From Streptosporangium amethystogenes (lineage in GTDB: Bacteria; Actinomycetota; Actinomycetes; Streptosporangiales; Streptosporangiaceae), in contig NZ_JOEQ01000005.1 in the NCBI RefSeq assembly GCF_000721075.1, positions 248,001 to 312,000 on the forward strand: a stretch of 64,000 nt of DNA, read 5' to 3'. How positions within the stretch are numbered: the stretch's first letter is position 1; the number at the start of each line of letters is the position of its first letter. Position numbers and translations under genes: made by a program. The notes beneath the pieces are model-generated. The model made no database searches, was not told where the DNA came from, and saw only the letters and a program-made list of their open reading frames with translations. Below are positions 62,020 through 64,000 of this stretch, in pieces.

Positions 62020-63275
62020 AACTCCTCGCCATTGAAGCCAGACAGAACGCCACCTACTACCAGTCCCGCTACCAGCAGGTTCAGGACTTCGGTGCCGAGC
62101 TCTACGTGCTCAACGGCATCGGCACCCCGGACTTCTGGCCCAAGGACCGCTACCGCGTCGTGGGTTCCCAGCGCATCGACGACCTCATCACCGAGGCCAA
62201 GGACTGGCACGAGCAGGAGCGCTTCGACGGGATCATCACCTTCTCCGAGTCGGCCGTGACCACGGTCGCGGCGGTCGCGGAGGCGCTCGGCCTGCCGGGC
62301 GTGGGCGTCGAGGCGGCCAGGACCAGCCGTAACAAGCTGCTGATGCGTGAGGCGCACCGCAGGTACGACGCCCCGCATCCGGACTTCCGCTTCGTCACCG
62401 AGCTGCGGGAGGCGCTCGGGGCCGCGGACGACTTCGGCTACCCGGTCATCCTCAAACCCACCCTGGGCGCCGCGAGCAACTTCGTGTTCAAGGTCGACGA
62501 CAGCGAGGAGATGGCGGAGCTGTTCCCCCAGGCTCTTGAGGGCATCGAGGGGATGTCGTGGTTCGAGATGGAGGCGCACGGCCTCGACCTCGGTCCGCAC
62601 GGCCTGCTGATCGAGTCGTTCCTGGACGGCGAGGAGTTCCTCATCGAGGCCGTGGCCTGGGACGACGAGGTCTACCTCGGCTCCATCGTGGACCGGATCA
62701 CCGTCGAGGGCGGCACCTTCGACGACGACGTGCACCACGCGCCGACCTCGCTCACCACCGAGCAGGTGGCCGCGGTCCACCGGGTGGTCAGGGCCGGCGC
62801 GCACGCCCAGGGGCTGCGGCGCAGCGTGCTGCACGCCGAAGTTCGCTTCCACCGGGGCGAGCCGTACCTGCTGGAGATCGCGATCCGGCCCGGCGGCGGG
62901 GGGCTGGATCTCATCGCCGGGATCACCGCCACGCACAACCCGATCCGCGCGGTCATGGACGTGGCGCGCGGCGCCACGCCGAGGGTGCGTCACTACCGGC
63001 CGACCGGCGTCCATGTCACCGCGATGTGCCTGCTCTGCGACGCCGGCCGGATCGCCTCGATCGAGGTGCCGGCCGAGGTCGCCGAGTCCGACCGGGTCTT
63101 CTTCCTCAAGATCACCGCCAGGCCCGGGGACGTCATCCGGCGCCCGCCGGAGGGCAACAGCATCCTCGGCTTCCTCGGCACCACCGGCACCTCCCTGGAG
63201 GACGCGAGGGAGACGATGCTCGACTACGCATCCAAGATCAACGTCACTTTCGTCCAGGAAGGAGAACTGACATGA
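62016..63275 (+). CDS. ATP-grasp ligase
   Basis: The 419-residue enzyme has the ATP-grasp fold: VGVEAARTSRNKLLMREAHR, GYPVILKPTLGAASNFVFKV (phosphate-binding Lys near residue 149), IESFLDGEEFLIEAVAW and the Mg site LLEIAIRPGGGGLD. This is the carboxylate-amine ligase group that forms amide bonds in peptides and secondary metabolites. In this operon it probably joins the hydrazine amino acid to another building block. It is coupled by 4-bp overlaps to the genes on both sides. Confidence 0.9.
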   Translation: MKLLAIEARQNATYYQSRYQQVQDFGAELYVLNGIGTPDFWPKDRYRVVGSQRIDDLITEAKDWHEQERFDGIITFSESAVTTVAAVAEALGLPGVGVEAARTSRNKLLMREAHRRYDAPHPDFRFVTELREALGAADDFGYPVILKPTLGAASNFVFKVDDSEEMAELFPQALEGIEGMSWFEMEAHGLDLGPHGLLIESFLDGEEFLIEAVAWDDEVYLGSIVDRITVEGGTFDDDVHHAPTSLTTEQVAAVHRVVRAGAHAQGLRRSVLHAEVRFHRGEPYLLEIAIRPGGGGLDLIAGITATHNPIRAVMDVARGATPRVRHYRPTGVHVTAMCLLCDAGRIASIEVPAEVAESDRVFFLKITARPGDVIRRPPEGNSILGFLGTTGTSLEDARETMLDYASKINVTFVQEGELT

Positions 63276-64000
63276 CACAGTTGGCCGCCGAGGCGTCGCA
63301 GCGGACCCGGCGGGTGGCGCGCACCCGTCGCTACCTGATGTGCCCGCCCACCCACTTCGACGTCGTCTACTCCATCAACCCCTGGATGAACCCGGACAAG
63401 CCGGTCGACGGCGCGCTGGCCAGGCTCCAGTGGGACGGTCTGCTCCGCGCCTTCCTGGCACTGGGCCACCAGGTGGAGTTCATCGAACCGCTGCCCGGCT
63501 ACCCCGACATGGTGTTCGCCGCCAACGGCGCGACCGTCATCAACGGGAAGGTGCTGTCGGCCCGCTTCCGGTACGAGGAGCGGGCCGCGGAGGGCCCCGC
63601 CTACCTGGAGTGGTTCCGCGCCAGGGGCTACGAGACCCGCGAGGCGGTCCACGTCAACGAGGGCGAGGGCGACTACCTGCACGCCGGCAGGTACCTGCTG
63701 GCCGGCACCGGGTTTCGCACCGACATCCGTTCGCACCGCGAGGCGGAGCGGTTCTTCGGGATGCCCGTGGCGGGCCTGCGCCTGGTGGACCCGCACTTCT
63801 ACCACCTCGACACCGCGCTGGCCGTGCTCGGCCACGACCAGATCATGTACTACCCGGGAGCCTTCTCCAAGGAGAGCCAGGGCGTGCTGCGCGTCCTGTA
63901 CCCCGACGCGATCATCGCCACCGAGGCCGACGCCGAGGTGTTCGGGCTGAACGCCGTCTCCGACGGCCGCCACGTCCTGATGCCGCCCTCGGCCACCCAC
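63272..64000 (+). CDS. dimethylargininase/amidinotransferase family protein, 3' end outside the window
   Basis: The 242 residues seen open with a basic leader, then RRYLMCPPTHFDVVYSINPW, the DDAH-type strand MVFAANGATVINGK, GEGDYLHAGRYLLAGTG and the catalytic His region RLVDPHFYHLDTALAVLG. The frame is open to the right edge, so the catalytic Cys near the C-terminus is not visible. The family cleaves or transfers amidino groups of arginine derivatives; some members are fused or adjacent to ornithine aminotransferase. It might supply ornithine/citrulline or modify a guanidino group. Start ATG 63272 behind aggaaggagaactgac. Confidence 0.85.
   Translation, partial: MTQLAAEASQRTRRVARTRRYLMCPPTHFDVVYSINPWMNPDKPVDGALARLQWDGLLRAFLALGHQVEFIEPLPGYPDMVFAANGATVINGKVLSARFRYEERAAEGPAYLEWFRARGYETREAVHVNEGEGDYLHAGRYLLAGTGFRTDIRSHREAERFFGMPVAGLRLVDPHFYHLDTALAVLGHDQIMYYPGAFSKESQGVLRVLYPDAIIATEADAEVFGLNAVSDGRHVLMPPSATH

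Overview
The window is GC-rich actinomycete DNA. GTG starts are common, ATGA/GTGA overlaps couple neighbouring genes, and the gene set includes actinobacterial-type glgC/glgM, a deazaflavin (F420)-type reductase, many two-sided Tat or lipoprotein secretion signals and a B12 riboswitch ahead of class Ia nrdAB. The overall style fits the Streptosporangiales (Streptosporangium/Nonomuraea-like). That placement is inference from gene content, because no 16S or other decisive marker is present. No CRISPR array, phage or intact insertion sequence was seen.

Layout. (1) 1-10.8 kb is a glycan-utilisation island: a LacI regulator (5' end outside the window), a secreted clan-A glycoside hydrolase, a CBM9-like secreted protein, an FAD-dependent oxidoreductase, a ROK regulator and a GH97 hydrolase. 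A GH38 alpha-mannosidase gene that once followed the FAD oxidoreductase is now only two fragments (1.0-1.3 kb and 4.1-4.75 kb) on either side of the secreted-protein pair. A shared 19-bp motif sits in front of the FAD oxidoreductase and the GH97 gene. (2) 10.8-28.4 kb is mixed metabolism: serine hydrolase, a GNAT-methyltransferase fusion, DUF4232 lipoprotein, S9 peptidase, SDR, an internally duplicated protein of unknown function, zinc alcohol dehydrogenase, GCS2 ligase, DCC/pyroglutamyl-peptidase pair, an EEP-domain membrane protein, and two tandem paralogous membrane genes that are both frame-broken. (3) 28.4-28.9 kb is a four-tRNA cluster (Val, Gly, Cys, Gly). (4) 28.9-41.6 kb is largely housekeeping: a two-domain cell-wall hydrolase, glmS, a TctC-like lipoprotein, a cobalamin riboswitch with nrdA-nrdB, an MscS channel, a crotonase, a VOC protein, and a TetR regulator with its palindromic operator.

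(5) 41.6-44.45 kb is a patch of truncated genes: RDD fragment, ABC exporter cut inside Walker A, TPR part of a SARP/AfsR-like regulator, and a DoxX fragment. (6) 44.4-57.8 kb holds divergent glgC/glgM, a PH-domain protein, a YfiH/laccase-domain enzyme, an F420-type reductase, a sirohydrochlorin chelatase-like protein, a GNAT, a kynurenine-type locus (an AroQ-like domain fused to an alpha/beta hydrolase, an AsnC regulator, and a tryptophan 2,3-dioxygenase relative lacking the distal His), an FG-GAP protein, Nei glycosylase, DUF2809 protein, L-rhamnose mutarotase and a TrmB/LuxR-type regulator.

(7) 58.0-64.0 kb is the most interesting part and runs off the right edge. It is a small-molecule operon: a 53-residue secreted-type peptide, a lysine/ornithine N-hydroxylase, a stand-alone cupin, a stand-alone MetRS-like enzyme, an ATP-grasp ligase and a dimethylargininase/amidinotransferase-family enzyme. 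The last four are joined by 4-bp stop/start overlaps. N-hydroxylase plus cupin plus MetRS-like domain is the known signature of hydrazine (N-N bond) synthetases. Here the usual cupin-MetRS didomain is split into two coupled genes and paired with an ATP-grasp ligase, suggesting an uncharacterised hydrazine-containing amide or peptide product.
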